Shown here in pieces: positions 8,011-15,546 of a DNA stretch of 24,026 nucleotides; the stretch's first letter is position 1; every line of letters begins with the position of its first letter. The translations under genes were made by a program, and so were the position numbers. The notes below the pieces were generated by a model. It was not told the origin of the DNA and made no database searches. It worked only from the letters and a program-made list of their open reading frames with translations. Source of the stretch: Bacillota bacterium (lineage in GTDB: Bacteria; Bacillota; Clostridia; Christensenellales; Aristaeellaceae); NCBI GenBank assembly GCA_023411395.1, contig JAEYOV010000057.1:1-24026 (forward strand). The letters are read 5' to 3'.

Positions 8011-8031
8011 GTGCAATGTTTTCACAAAACC

Positions 8032-8061
8032 GTCACATTGTGATTTAAAAGGAAATATACT
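8032..8061 (+). promoter_or_regulatory. Possible promoter of the Cys-rich small protein gene
   Basis: GTCACA (8032-8037), an 18-base spacer and TATACT (8056-8061). The -35 is weak (4 of 6). The position, between the MFS terminator and the small gene, is right. Confidence 0.4.
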
Positions 8062-8125
8062 GATACTGGAAGGCAGATTCCGCCTTGCCAAATCAGATTA
8101 CCAATCTACTGATGAGGTGAAAAGT

Positions 8126-8404
8126 GTGAACGATTTCTGGGGTAAACAGCATGGTTTTGACAAACGCTTTGACTATGACAAGCATTTCGACCATGACAAA
8201 TTCTGCCCGAAGCCTTGCGATCCCCGCAAGCCATGCGAAGATAGAGCGTGCCGCTTCTGCGGCGTTGTATGGCGCAAATGCCCCTGCTGCGGCAAGTGCT
8301 GCTGCTGCAAGGTTTGGCATTGCGATCACTTCTTTGTTTTCGTTTGCGGCGAATGCGGCGAAGTTTTCTGGTCCAATTGCGAAGACGATCATTGGAAGAA
8401 ATAA
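8126..8404 (+). CDS. Cys-rich 92-residue protein of unknown function, probably metal-binding
   Basis: I do not recognise the family. The protein has 16 cysteines in 92 residues, all after residue 26. Residues 10-26 contain a six-residue repeat, FDYDKH then FDHDKF, rich in Asp, Lys and His. Then come CRFCG (42-46), the cluster KCPCCGKCCCCK (51-62) and a final CGECGEVFWSNCE (74-86). The paired CxxC motifs resemble zinc-ribbon knuckles. There is no signal peptide or membrane segment. GTG at 8126 is chosen because GAGGTG (8114-8119) lies 6 bases upstream; a longer frame opens at 7991 inside the previous terminator and is unlikely. The gene stands alone between a terminator and a strong hairpin and converges on ftsH. 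A zinc or copper chaperone or store, or a structural (e.g. spore) protein, is possible; no role is proven. Confidence 0.75.
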   Translation: MNDFWGKQHGFDKRFDYDKHFDHDKFCPKPCDPRKPCEDRACRFCGVVWRKCPCCGKCCCCKVWHCDHFFVFVCGECGEVFWSNCEDDHWKK

Positions 8405-8434
8405 TGCCGCGACGCGCCCGCTCCCTTATGCCAA

Positions 8435-8461
8435 GTAACCCCCGGCAAAGCCGGGGGTTAC
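8435..8461. terminator. Strong hairpin between convergent genes
   Basis: This is a perfect 12-bp stem, GTAACCCCCGGC (8435-8446) with GCCGGGGGTTAC (8450-8461), and an AAA loop. It lies between the stops of the Cys-rich gene and ftsH. Neither side has a T-run, so it may act as a bidirectional terminator or 3'-end stabiliser. Its core CCGGC-AAA-GCCGG is identical to that of the hairpin at 76-94. Confidence 0.55.
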
Positions 8462-8503
8462 ACTTGCATTCAGGCGGCCTTAAGCGCAATCATGGGTGAA
8501 ACA

Positions 8504-10198
8504 TTACATCTCCAGGCAGGCTGCCGCTTCCTCGCCGGTCAGCGCTTCCTTTTTAAGAAGCTTTTCCCACATGGCATTCCAGGCTTTGCGGTTTTCGGTC
8601 AGAACCTCCGTAGCCAGGCTGTAGGCGTTCTCCAGAAGGTTCAGGATACCCGACTGACGTTGGTCCTTGCCGGCCAGCAGCATTTCAAAAGGCTTGCCCG
8701 CGTCAGGGCCCATGCCCCATTCAGACGCCATGCGGCCGGCGATGTCCGCGGCCTTTTGCAAATCGTTGGCCGCGCCGGTGGTAACCTCCTCCGGCCCGAA
8801 GGCCAGTTCTTCCGCAGCCCGGCCGGCCAGCGCCACCGCCATGTGGCGGAGCAGTTCCTGCCTGGTGTGGAACATCTTTTCCGGGGCGATGGACATGCTG
8901 TATCCCGCCGCCCCCTTGGTGGAGGGGATGATGGATACGCGGTTCAGTTTGCTCTCGGGCAGGAGCAGCAGCGTGGCCAGCGCGTGGCCCGCCTCGTGGA
9001 CGGCGGTGATCTTCCGCTCCCGCTCCTGGGTTTCCCTGTTGCTCTTTTCCTCGCCTACCAAAGCGGCGTTGAAGGCGTAGTCGATATCCTCTTTGCAAAT
9101 GGCTTCCGCCTGCCGCCGGGCCGCATGGATGGCGGCCTCGTTCAGCACGCTTTCCAGCCTGGCCCCGGAGAACATGGCGGTCTGGGCCGCGATATCCTGG
9201 AAGGATACGTCCTCCGCCATGGGTTTATCCTTGGCGTGTACCTTCAATATTTGCAGCCGTTCGGAAAGACCCGGAAGGGGCACTTCGATCTGCCGGTCGA
9301 AACGGCCGGCGCGAAGCAGCGCCTCATCCAGCGTGTCCGGGCGGTTGGTGGCAGCCAGCACCACGATGCCTTCCTTGTCCGAAAAACCGGACATCTCGGT
9401 AAGCAGGGCGTTCAGCGTCTGCTCCCGCTCGTCGTTGCCGTTGTCGCGCTTCTTGCCGATGGCGTCGATCTCGTCGATGAAGATCACGCCGCGCCCCGCC
9501 TTGCGCGCCTTTTGGAACAGGGTGCGGATACGGCTTGCGCCCACCCCCACATAGACCTGCACGAAGTCCGCGCCGCTGACGGCGAAGAAGGGCACGCCCG
9601 CCTCCCCGGCCAGGGCCCTTGCCATCAGCGTCTTGCCGGTGCCGGGCGGGCCGTACAAAAGCACGCCGCGGGGAATTCTGGCGCCGTACTTTGCAAAGAA
9701 GTCAGGCTTCTTGATAAAGTCCACCAGGTCCCGCATGCTGCGGAGCGCTTCCTCGTTGGCCGCCACGTTTTGGAATGTGACGGAAGGGATTTCGCGGCTT
9801 TCCTCGATGGCGGCGTATTTGGCCAGACCCGTAGCCCCTTTGGTACGGGAGCGCATGAGAATTACCAGCAGCAGCACCAGCATGCCGGCGCCAAGCACCG
9901 TGCCAAGCTGGCCGGCGGATTGTTCCTCCACCGCCACGCCGGATTTGAGCAGCGAGCTTTTCAATGTGTCGTCCCGCGGATTGGGTGTCTGCGCCTTGGA
10001 GCCGTCTGAAAAGACCACCGTCATGTCGGCCGCATCGCTTAAGATGACGGTTCGGACTCTGCCTTGCTCCACCTGTTCCAAAAAGGCGGGATAGGGTATC
10101 GCCGCCGGGCGCTCAAACTGCTTGGAAGCAAACAGCCCCAGCGCGGTCGCGATGATCGCCGAAAACAGCAGCATTGAAATTTTGCTCCGTTTTTTCAC
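8504..10198 (-). CDS. ftsH: ATP-dependent zinc metalloprotease FtsH
   Basis: This 564-residue membrane protease unfolds and degrades membrane and short-lived cytosolic proteins. Order along the chain: membrane segment 1 (about 7-22), extracytoplasmic domain, membrane segment 2 (about 100-115), AAA+ domain with Walker A GPPGTGKT (183-190), pore loop VYVGVGASR, Walker B IFIDEID (239-245), second region of homology ending NRPDTLDEALLRAGRFDR, and M41 peptidase with HEAGH (401-405) and third ligand Asp479 (ANDLQKA). The pore aromatic is Tyr instead of the usual Phe. It is shorter than typical FtsH (about 600-650), lacking a long C-terminal tail. GTG at 10198 follows AGAGGTG; a second in-frame GTG at 10207 overlaps that site. 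It is divergent from a penicillin-binding protein gene. Confidence 0.95.
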   Translation of the reverse strand: MKKRSKISMLLFSAIIATALGLFASKQFERPAAIPYPAFLEQVEQGRVRTVILSDAADMTVVFSDGSKAQTPNPRDDTLKSSLLKSGVAVEEQSAGQLGTVLGAGMLVLLLVILMRSRTKGATGLAKYAAIEESREIPSVTFQNVAANEEALRSMRDLVDFIKKPDFFAKYGARIPRGVLLYGPPGTGKTLMARALAGEAGVPFFAVSGADFVQVYVGVGASRIRTLFQKARKAGRGVIFIDEIDAIGKKRDNGNDEREQTLNALLTEMSGFSDKEGIVVLAATNRPDTLDEALLRAGRFDRQIEVPLPGLSERLQILKVHAKDKPMAEDVSFQDIAAQTAMFSGARLESVLNEAAIHAARRQAEAICKEDIDYAFNAALVGEEKSNRETQERERKITAVHEAGHALATLLLLPESKLNRVSIIPSTKGAAGYSMSIAPEKMFHTRQELLRHMAVALAGRAAEELAFGPEEVTTGAANDLQKAADIAGRMASEWGMGPDAGKPFEMLLAGKDQRQSGILNLLENAYSLATEVLTENRKAWNAMWEKLLKKEALTGEEAAACLEM

Positions 10199-10238
10199 AA
10201 TTCCCACCTCTTTCTATTGCGTATTTTGCACAGATATC

Positions 10239-10267
10239 AGTATACAGAATGAATTAATACTTGTAAA
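10239..10267 (-). promoter_or_regulatory. Sigma-A promoter of ftsH
   Basis: On the minus strand, TTTACA (10267-10262), 17 bases, then TATACT (10244-10239), about 40 bases upstream of the GTG start. I found no equally good promoter for the divergent penicillin-binding protein gene. Confidence 0.7.
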
Positions 10268-10359
10268 CGGTACATTCTGGCGGGGATTTTCCAGTGTGTA
10301 TTTCAATTGGAACGGGCAGGATATGCACAGGCATCAGCATGTGAAAGGCGGCGTGTTCG

Positions 10360-12996
10360 GTGAAAGCGGAAGAAAAGAAAAAAATGCGGCCCGGCAAGAA
10401 AAAAAGCACTGACGCTTTGGGGCAGTCCCCTTCCCCGGCGGAAGACAGCAAGCCGGCGGAACTGCATACGCCCGCTCCGGAAAAGAAGGAAATGGCGGCG
10501 GAAGAAAATGCGGCATCAACCGCGGCCAGAGTTCCAACCAAAAAAGAAAAGCATTCGAAAAAAGACGGCAAAAAAAAGCGCCACGTTTTCAGGTACATAC
10601 TGCTGGCTCTTGCCGCACTGTTTGTGGGGGGCCTGGTTTTCGCCTTCTTTTATCTTGATGTCCCGAACTGGCAGCAGCTGGATGTGAACAAAATCACTTC
10701 CGTTGCCCAGACGGGCAGTATCTACGATGCCGGCGGCAATTTCGTAACCGTCATACAGGGCAAGGAAAACCGCACCGTCGTCCGCCTTGCCGATGTGCCC
10801 ATGCATGTGCGGCAGGCTTTTCTGGCCGCGGAAGACCTGCGGTTTTACAGCCATTTTGGCGTAGACCCGGTGCGCTTTTTCGGAGCGCTGGCGGCCAATT
10901 TGAAGACCATGAGCTTTTCGGAGGGGTTCAGCACCATTACCCAGCAACTGATCAAGCTCAGCCACTTGAGCGCGAAGAAGACGATTGCCCGCAAAGCGGA
11001 GGAAGTATACCTGGCGCTGCAACTGGAGAGCCGCTTCACCAAGGATCAGATTTTTGAAATGTATTTGAACTACGTCTATTTCGGCAATGGCGCGTATGGC
11101 CTGCAGGCTGCCAGCAAGACGTATTTTGACAAGGACGTTCAAGAGCTGTCGGTGGCCCAGGCCGCCAGCCTGGCGGCCATATTGAATGCCACCACCGCCT
11201 ATAACCCCGTCTTGAACCCGGAGAACAACAAGAAACGGCAGCGCTATATTCTCAATACCATGCTGGAGCAGGGCATGATCGACGCATCGGCCCATCAAGC
11301 CGCGCTGGACGAGGATCTGCGCCTGGCGGAGAGCAAGCCCATTGTTACGGCCTACGGCTGGTTTGTGGACGCTGTGTTAAGCGAGGCGGAAGAGCAATTG
11401 GACGTGTCGGCGGAAACGCTTCTGGGCAGCGGCTACCGCATCGATACCACCCTGGACCCAAGGCTGCAGGATATTGCCGACGGGCAGTATAAAACAGATG
11501 TATTCCCCGCCAATGCCTCCGACGGCACCAAGGTGCAAAGCGCGATGGCTTGCCTGGACGTGAAAACAGGCGCGGTGCGGGCCGTTGTCGGCGGGCGGGA
11601 ATACACCGTGCTGCGGGGCCTGAACCGCGCCACGCAGCTAAGGCGCCAGCCGGGCTCGGCTTTGAAGCCTTTGGCGGTGTACGCCCCGGCGATGGAGTAT
11701 TACGGCTACACCACAGCCAGCGTACTGAAGGACGAGCCAACCAATTTCAGCGGCTACAAGCCCCGCAACAGCGGAGACGCGTATTACGGCAGCGTCACTG
11801 TCCGCACGGCGCTGCAGTACAGCCTCAACGTATCCACCGTGTCACTTTTGCAGCAGATAGGCGTGGAAGCGGCGCGCAATTATCTGACAAAGACGGGCAT
11901 CCCCCTGGACAGGCGGGACGCCAACCTCTCCCTGGCATTGGGCTCCCTCACCTACGGCGTATCCCCCGTACAACTGGCCGCGGCCTACGCGCCCTTCGCC
12001 AACCAGGGCTATTACAACGCGCCCTACTTTATCGAAAGAATCACGGACAACCAGGGCCGGGTGCTGTATCAGCATCAGCCGGACCCGCAAAGGGTGCTGT
12101 CGGTGCAAAACGCGTACCTGATGACCAGCCTGCTGCAAACGGTTACATCCTCCGGCACCGGCGCAAAGCTTTCCGGCGCGGGCACACCGGTAGCCGGCAA
12201 GACGGGCACCGTGAACATGCAGGGGAGCGGCACCCGGGATATATGGATGGCAGCCTATAACACCGAGATCACCACCGCCGTTTGGATGGGCTTTGACAAC
12301 CCCGACAGCAAGCACCGCATTTCCGGCACCATCTCCGGCGGCGACAATACCGCCACCCTAAGCCGCAACTTCTTTCGGGCCGCCTATCAAGGCCGCTCAA
12401 AGCCCCAGTTTGATAAGCCGGGCGGGATTATCGCCCTGGAACTGGACAAAAAGTCGGTGGAGTGGCGGGGCGAAGCCATGCTGGCGGTGAATATTACGCC
12501 CAAGGCCTACCGCTTTACAGAGATGTTCACCGCCTCCAACCACCCTACCAAGCAGAGCGATATCTGGAATGCGCCCCGTACGCCCAACAGCTTTTATATT
12601 ACCCACAACGAAAAAGGCAACCCGCTGCTGGTGATACAGCCGGCGGATTACGCCGTATACCGCATTCAGCGGGATGCCGTGGGCGAGTCTTTCGTATTGA
12701 CGGAGCTGTGGGGTTCCTCCGGGGAAACGCTGTACTACGCGGATACCCGGGCTGTGCCCGGCGTCACCTACACTTACCGGGTGATCCCCGTGCACGCGGA
12801 GCTGCTGATCAACGGCATCTTGCTGGAGGGCGTGCAAAGCGTGCAGGTGGCTCAGGCCAGATCACCGTCCACCGGCAATATCCTCAACGACATGTTTGGC
12901 TTCCTGTTCGGCGCGGATGCGCAAAACGAATCCTCCGGCAGCGCGGCGCCGCAGGAGGATTCGGAAAATACAAGCTCGATTTTCTGGAGTCCGTGA
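10360..12996 (+). CDS. Class A penicillin-binding protein (PBP1A-like) with FN3-like tail
   Basis: This 878-residue bifunctional enzyme polymerises and cross-links peptidoglycan. A Lys/Glu/Ala-rich cytosolic tail (1-78) precedes a membrane segment (about 79-99). The glycosyltransferase-51 domain has AAEDLRFYSHFGVD with catalytic Glu158, GFSTITQQLIKL, RKAEEVYLALQLE and YLNYVYFGNGAYGLQAAS. The transpeptidase domain has SALK (nucleophile Ser433, Lys436), SLN (488-490) and KTGT (614-617). After it, residues about 740-835 look like a fibronectin type III domain (YAVYRIQRD, then PGVTYTYRVIPVH). A low-complexity Ser/Asn/Glu tail follows. GTG at 10360 is supported only by a weak AAAGGCGG; an ATG eight codons later is the alternative. 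It converges on murC. Confidence 0.94.
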   Translation: MKAEEKKKMRPGKKKSTDALGQSPSPAEDSKPAELHTPAPEKKEMAAEENAASTAARVPTKKEKHSKKDGKKKRHVFRYILLALAALFVGGLVFAFFYLDVPNWQQLDVNKITSVAQTGSIYDAGGNFVTVIQGKENRTVVRLADVPMHVRQAFLAAEDLRFYSHFGVDPVRFFGALAANLKTMSFSEGFSTITQQLIKLSHLSAKKTIARKAEEVYLALQLESRFTKDQIFEMYLNYVYFGNGAYGLQAASKTYFDKDVQELSVAQAASLAAILNATTAYNPVLNPENNKKRQRYILNTMLEQGMIDASAHQAALDEDLRLAESKPIVTAYGWFVDAVLSEAEEQLDVSAETLLGSGYRIDTTLDPRLQDIADGQYKTDVFPANASDGTKVQSAMACLDVKTGAVRAVVGGREYTVLRGLNRATQLRRQPGSALKPLAVYAPAMEYYGYTTASVLKDEPTNFSGYKPRNSGDAYYGSVTVRTALQYSLNVSTVSLLQQIGVEAARNYLTKTGIPLDRRDANLSLALGSLTYGVSPVQLAAAYAPFANQGYYNAPYFIERITDNQGRVLYQHQPDPQRVLSVQNAYLMTSLLQTVTSSGTGAKLSGAGTPVAGKTGTVNMQGSGTRDIWMAAYNTEITTAVWMGFDNPDSKHRISGTISGGDNTATLSRNFFRAAYQGRSKPQFDKPGGIIALELDKKSVEWRGEAMLAVNITPKAYRFTEMFTASNHPTKQSDIWNAPRTPNSFYITHNEKGNPLLVIQPADYAVYRIQRDAVGESFVLTELWGSSGETLYYADTRAVPGVTYTYRVIPVHAELLINGILLEGVQSVQVAQARSPSTGNILNDMFGFLFGADAQNESSGSAAPQEDSENTSSIFWSP

Positions 12997-13046
12997 GGCG
13001 GTGCATTTCCCCGCCATCTGGTTTATTCGAACAGTAAAGCAGCATC

Positions 13047-14444
13047 TTAGCCTTTGCGCATCTCGTTCCGCTCGATCTGTTCGTTGAGCAGGTTGATGTT
13101 GCCGCAGCCCATGGTGATCACCAGGTCGCCGGGCTGCCAGTGAGCGCGCAGGTAAGCCTCCGTATCGTTGAAGGTAGGCGTGTGATGGGCGTCTATCCCA
13201 TTTTCCAGCATGCCCTGAACCACCATGGAGGCATGGATGTCGCCGGGATCCTTTTCCCTTGCGGCATAAATGTCCGTCACCAGCGTGATGTCGGCCGCCT
13301 TGGTACAGGTGAGATAATCCTTGAACAGGCGCTTGACCCGGCTGTAGGTGTGGGGCTGCATCACCGCCCACAGGCGGTTGTGGGGCTGGAGCTTGGCGAT
13401 GGACAGGGCGTTGCGCATTTCGGTGGGGTTGTGGCCGTAATCGTGGTACAGCTTCACGCCCTGCACCACGCCGGTCAGTTCAAAGCGGCGGTGCGCCCCG
13501 GAAAACCGGCCGAGGGACAATGCGGCCTTTTGCATGTCCGCTCCCAGGCGGTATGCGCAGGCCAGGGCAGCCAGCCCGTTGAGTACATTGAAGCTGCCGG
13601 GCACCGCCATCGCCACATGGCATAGCTTTTTTCCCTTGTACAGAAGATCAAAGCTGCCCCGGCCCAGGGTGTCATAATGCAATTGCGAAGGCTGCCAATC
13701 GTTTTTACCGTCAAAACCGAATGTTTGATTTTCCCGGTCAAGGGCCTCAAACAGCCTCATGACCCTGAAATCATCGCCCCAGCCGATGGCCAGGCCGTTT
13801 TCCGGCAACAGGGCCAGGTATTTCCCAAAGGCGTCCTGGATATCGTCGATATCCCGGTAATAATCCAGATGGTCTTCCTCAATGTTCAGCACCAGCGCGA
13901 TGGTGGGGCGCATATGCAAAAAGCTGCCGCTGAATTCGCAGGCCTCCGCGATGAAGGCATCGCCGCCGCCGATACGGGTGCTGCCCCCCACCGCGTCCAG
14001 ATGCCCGCCGATGTGGATGGTGGGATCCAGGCCGCCTTCCATTAAAATCTGTGAAAGCATGGCGGTGGTGGTGGTTTTGCCGTGGGTGCCGCTGATACCC
14101 ACCGCCTTGCGATATCCCTCCATCAATTGCCCCAGGAGCGCCGCGCGTTCCATGTTGGGAATCATCAGCCGGCCAAGTTCCATCCGTTCCGGGTTGTCCG
14201 GCAGGATGGCGGCGGAATACACCGCCATATCGGCGCCGCGCACATTCTCCTCCCGGTGGCCTACCGCCACGGGAACGCCCATGGCCTCCAGCTTTTCCAC
14301 ACTGTGGCTGTGCACGTTGTCCGAGCCGGTAACATGGTACCCTTTCTCCAAAAGCATCTGGGCCAGCCCTGACATGCTGGAGCCGCCGATGCCGATCATA
14401 TGCACCCGCTTGCCTTGATAATCCCGGATGTGGGGTGTTTGCAT
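13047..14444 (-). CDS. murC: UDP-N-acetylmuramate--L-alanine ligase (MurC)
   Basis: This 465-residue cytosolic ligase adds L-Ala to UDP-MurNAc using ATP, the first step of the stem peptide. The N-terminal UDP-binding loop is GIGGSSMSG (18-26) and the ATP loop is GTHGKTTT (119-126). Acidic residues Glu167 and Glu170 (AEACEFSGSF) are followed by NIEEDHLDYY with His192. The C-terminal domain has DYGHNPTEMRNAL where most family members have HHPTE, and LVTDIYAAREKDPG. Length is normal. ATG at 14444 has AGGTG five bases upstream; the frame stays open to 14654 but the promoter at 14487-14516 excludes a farther start. It is divergent from the radical SAM gene and convergent with the penicillin-binding protein gene, 50 bases stop to stop. 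Confidence 0.95.
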   Translation of the reverse strand: MQTPHIRDYQGKRVHMIGIGGSSMSGLAQMLLEKGYHVTGSDNVHSHSVEKLEAMGVPVAVGHREENVRGADMAVYSAAILPDNPERMELGRLMIPNMERAALLGQLMEGYRKAVGISGTHGKTTTTAMLSQILMEGGLDPTIHIGGHLDAVGGSTRIGGGDAFIAEACEFSGSFLHMRPTIALVLNIEEDHLDYYRDIDDIQDAFGKYLALLPENGLAIGWGDDFRVMRLFEALDRENQTFGFDGKNDWQPSQLHYDTLGRGSFDLLYKGKKLCHVAMAVPGSFNVLNGLAALACAYRLGADMQKAALSLGRFSGAHRRFELTGVVQGVKLYHDYGHNPTEMRNALSIAKLQPHNRLWAVMQPHTYSRVKRLFKDYLTCTKAADITLVTDIYAAREKDPGDIHASMVVQGMLENGIDAHHTPTFNDTEAYLRAHWQPGDLVITMGCGNINLLNEQIERNEMRKG

Positions 14445-14486
14445 AGAGTCACCTGCTCCTTTTTGCGGCGGTAGAACCGCTTTGCT

Positions 14487-14516
14487 ATTATACGCCGTTT
14501 CGGTGCGAATAATCAA
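14487..14516 (-). promoter_or_regulatory. Sigma-A promoter of murC
   Basis: On the minus strand, TTGATT (14516-14511), 18 bases, TATAAT (14492-14487). The leader can form a small GCGGT/ACCGC hairpin (14468-14480). Confidence 0.65.
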
Positions 14517-14540
14517 TATCCATGGCATATCCGGCCCGGA

Positions 14541-14569
14541 TTGACTTTCGCGAACAAACGTTCTATAAT
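14541..14569 (+). promoter_or_regulatory. Promoter with internal LexA box, radical SAM gene
   Basis: TTGACT (14541-14546), 17 bases, TATAAT (14564-14569) is a near-consensus sigma-A promoter. The spacer is occupied by CGAACAAACGTTCT (14551-14564), which matches the Firmicutes LexA consensus CGAACRNRYGTTYC at 13 of 14 positions. This is the classical placement for an SOS-repressed promoter. Confidence 0.72.
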
Positions 14570-14591
14570 ATCCGGGAAGGGAGGGAGCGCC

Positions 14592-15479
14592 ATGGAAACG
14601 GTGCAGGCAAAGCAGCTCCTGACGCCCCTTCACGCATCGGACGAATTCTTTCACAGCGACTATAATTTAAATCTGTACCGGGGGTGCAGCCATGGCTGCG
14701 TGTACTGCGATTCCCGGTCCGTATGCTATCAGCTTGACCGGTTCGGCCAGGTGCGGGTAAAGGAAAATGCCCTTTCCATGCTGCGGGAGGAGCTTCGCCG
14801 CAAGCGCAAACCGGGACTTGTATCCACCGGGGCCATGAGCGACCCTTACAATCCCTTTGAGGCGGAAACGAAAATCACCCGGGGCGCCTTTTTGCTTTTG
14901 AAGCAGTACGGCTTTGGCGCGGGCTTCACCACCAAATCATCCCTGGCCGCAAGGGATGCGGATGTGCTTATTGACATACAGCGCACCGCGCCTGTCAGGG
15001 CCTGCTTTTCCATCACCTGCGCGGAGGATGGCCTCTGCATGAAGCTGGAGCCAGGCGCCTCCCCCACCTCCCGGCGGTTTGAGGCATTGGAGGCGCTGTC
15101 CAGCGCAGGCGTGTTTGCGGGAGTATGGCTCAACCCGGTGCTTCCTTTTTTGACGGACACGGAGGAGAACATATTGTCCATCGTACGCCGCACAAAGAAA
15201 TGCGGCGGGCAGTTTATTGTATGCCATTTCGGCATGACGCTTCGCACCGGCAACAGGGAGTATTTCTACGAGGCGCTGGACAGGGATTTTCCCGGCGTGA
15301 AGGTGAAATACGCCCAGGCTTTCGGGCTTGACTACATGTGCCCAAGCCCGCGGGCCGGGGAGATGGAAGCTGTTTTCCGCAAAGAATGCCGGCGTTTGAA
15401 TCTTCCATGCAGCTTTCCCGATATCAACCGGGCCATGTTTTCCGGGCAGTCCAGGCAATTGAGCCTGTTCGGGCCATAA
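14592..15479 (+). CDS. Radical SAM protein, spore photoproduct lyase (SplB/COG1533) type
   Basis: This 295-residue protein has the radical SAM iron-sulfur motif C32-SHG-C36-VY-C39 within YRGCSHGCVYCDSRS, a wording typical of the COG1533 SPL-like group. STGAMSDPYNPFEAETKITR follows. It is shorter than true spore photoproduct lyases and I do not see evidence that it is one. COG1533 members act in DNA repair or have unknown substrates. ATG at 14592 has AGGGAG four bases upstream. The gene is monocistronic. The LexA box in its promoter supports a DNA-damage role, which its family name alone would not. The C-terminus ends in a short QLSLFGP motif. Confidence 0.88.
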   Translation: METVQAKQLLTPLHASDEFFHSDYNLNLYRGCSHGCVYCDSRSVCYQLDRFGQVRVKENALSMLREELRRKRKPGLVSTGAMSDPYNPFEAETKITRGAFLLLKQYGFGAGFTTKSSLAARDADVLIDIQRTAPVRACFSITCAEDGLCMKLEPGASPTSRRFEALEALSSAGVFAGVWLNPVLPFLTDTEENILSIVRRTKKCGGQFIVCHFGMTLRTGNREYFYEALDRDFPGVKVKYAQAFGLDYMCPSPRAGEMEAVFRKECRRLNLPCSFPDINRAMFSGQSRQLSLFGP

Positions 15480-15510
15480 AAATATCCCGGCGGAAAAAAT
15501 CTCCGCCGGG
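15478..15510 (-). terminator. Intrinsic terminator of the L,D-transpeptidase gene
   Basis: The stem CCCGGCGGA/TCCGCCGGG (15486-15494 with 15502-15510) is followed on the minus strand by ATATTTTTAT. It may also stop plus-strand transcription from the radical SAM gene. Confidence 0.8.
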
Positions 15511-15546
15511 GTAGTATAACATTCGCCAGGGTGCGCATCACGGCCG

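Noticed and set aside
7991..8125. N-terminal extension of the Cys-rich protein
   Set aside because: It would begin inside the MFS terminator and upstream of the promoter candidate. The GTG at 8126 has a proper ribosome site.
8492..10009. Long plus-strand open frame (505 codons) opposite ftsH
   Set aside because: It is antisense to a clear FtsH with all catalytic motifs; high-GC coding sequence often leaves long open frames on the opposite strand. Its translation has no domain features.
14445..14654. Longer murC start
   Set aside because: The extension overlaps the murC promoter and the divergent radical SAM promoter; normal MurC length and the ribosome site fix the start at 14444.
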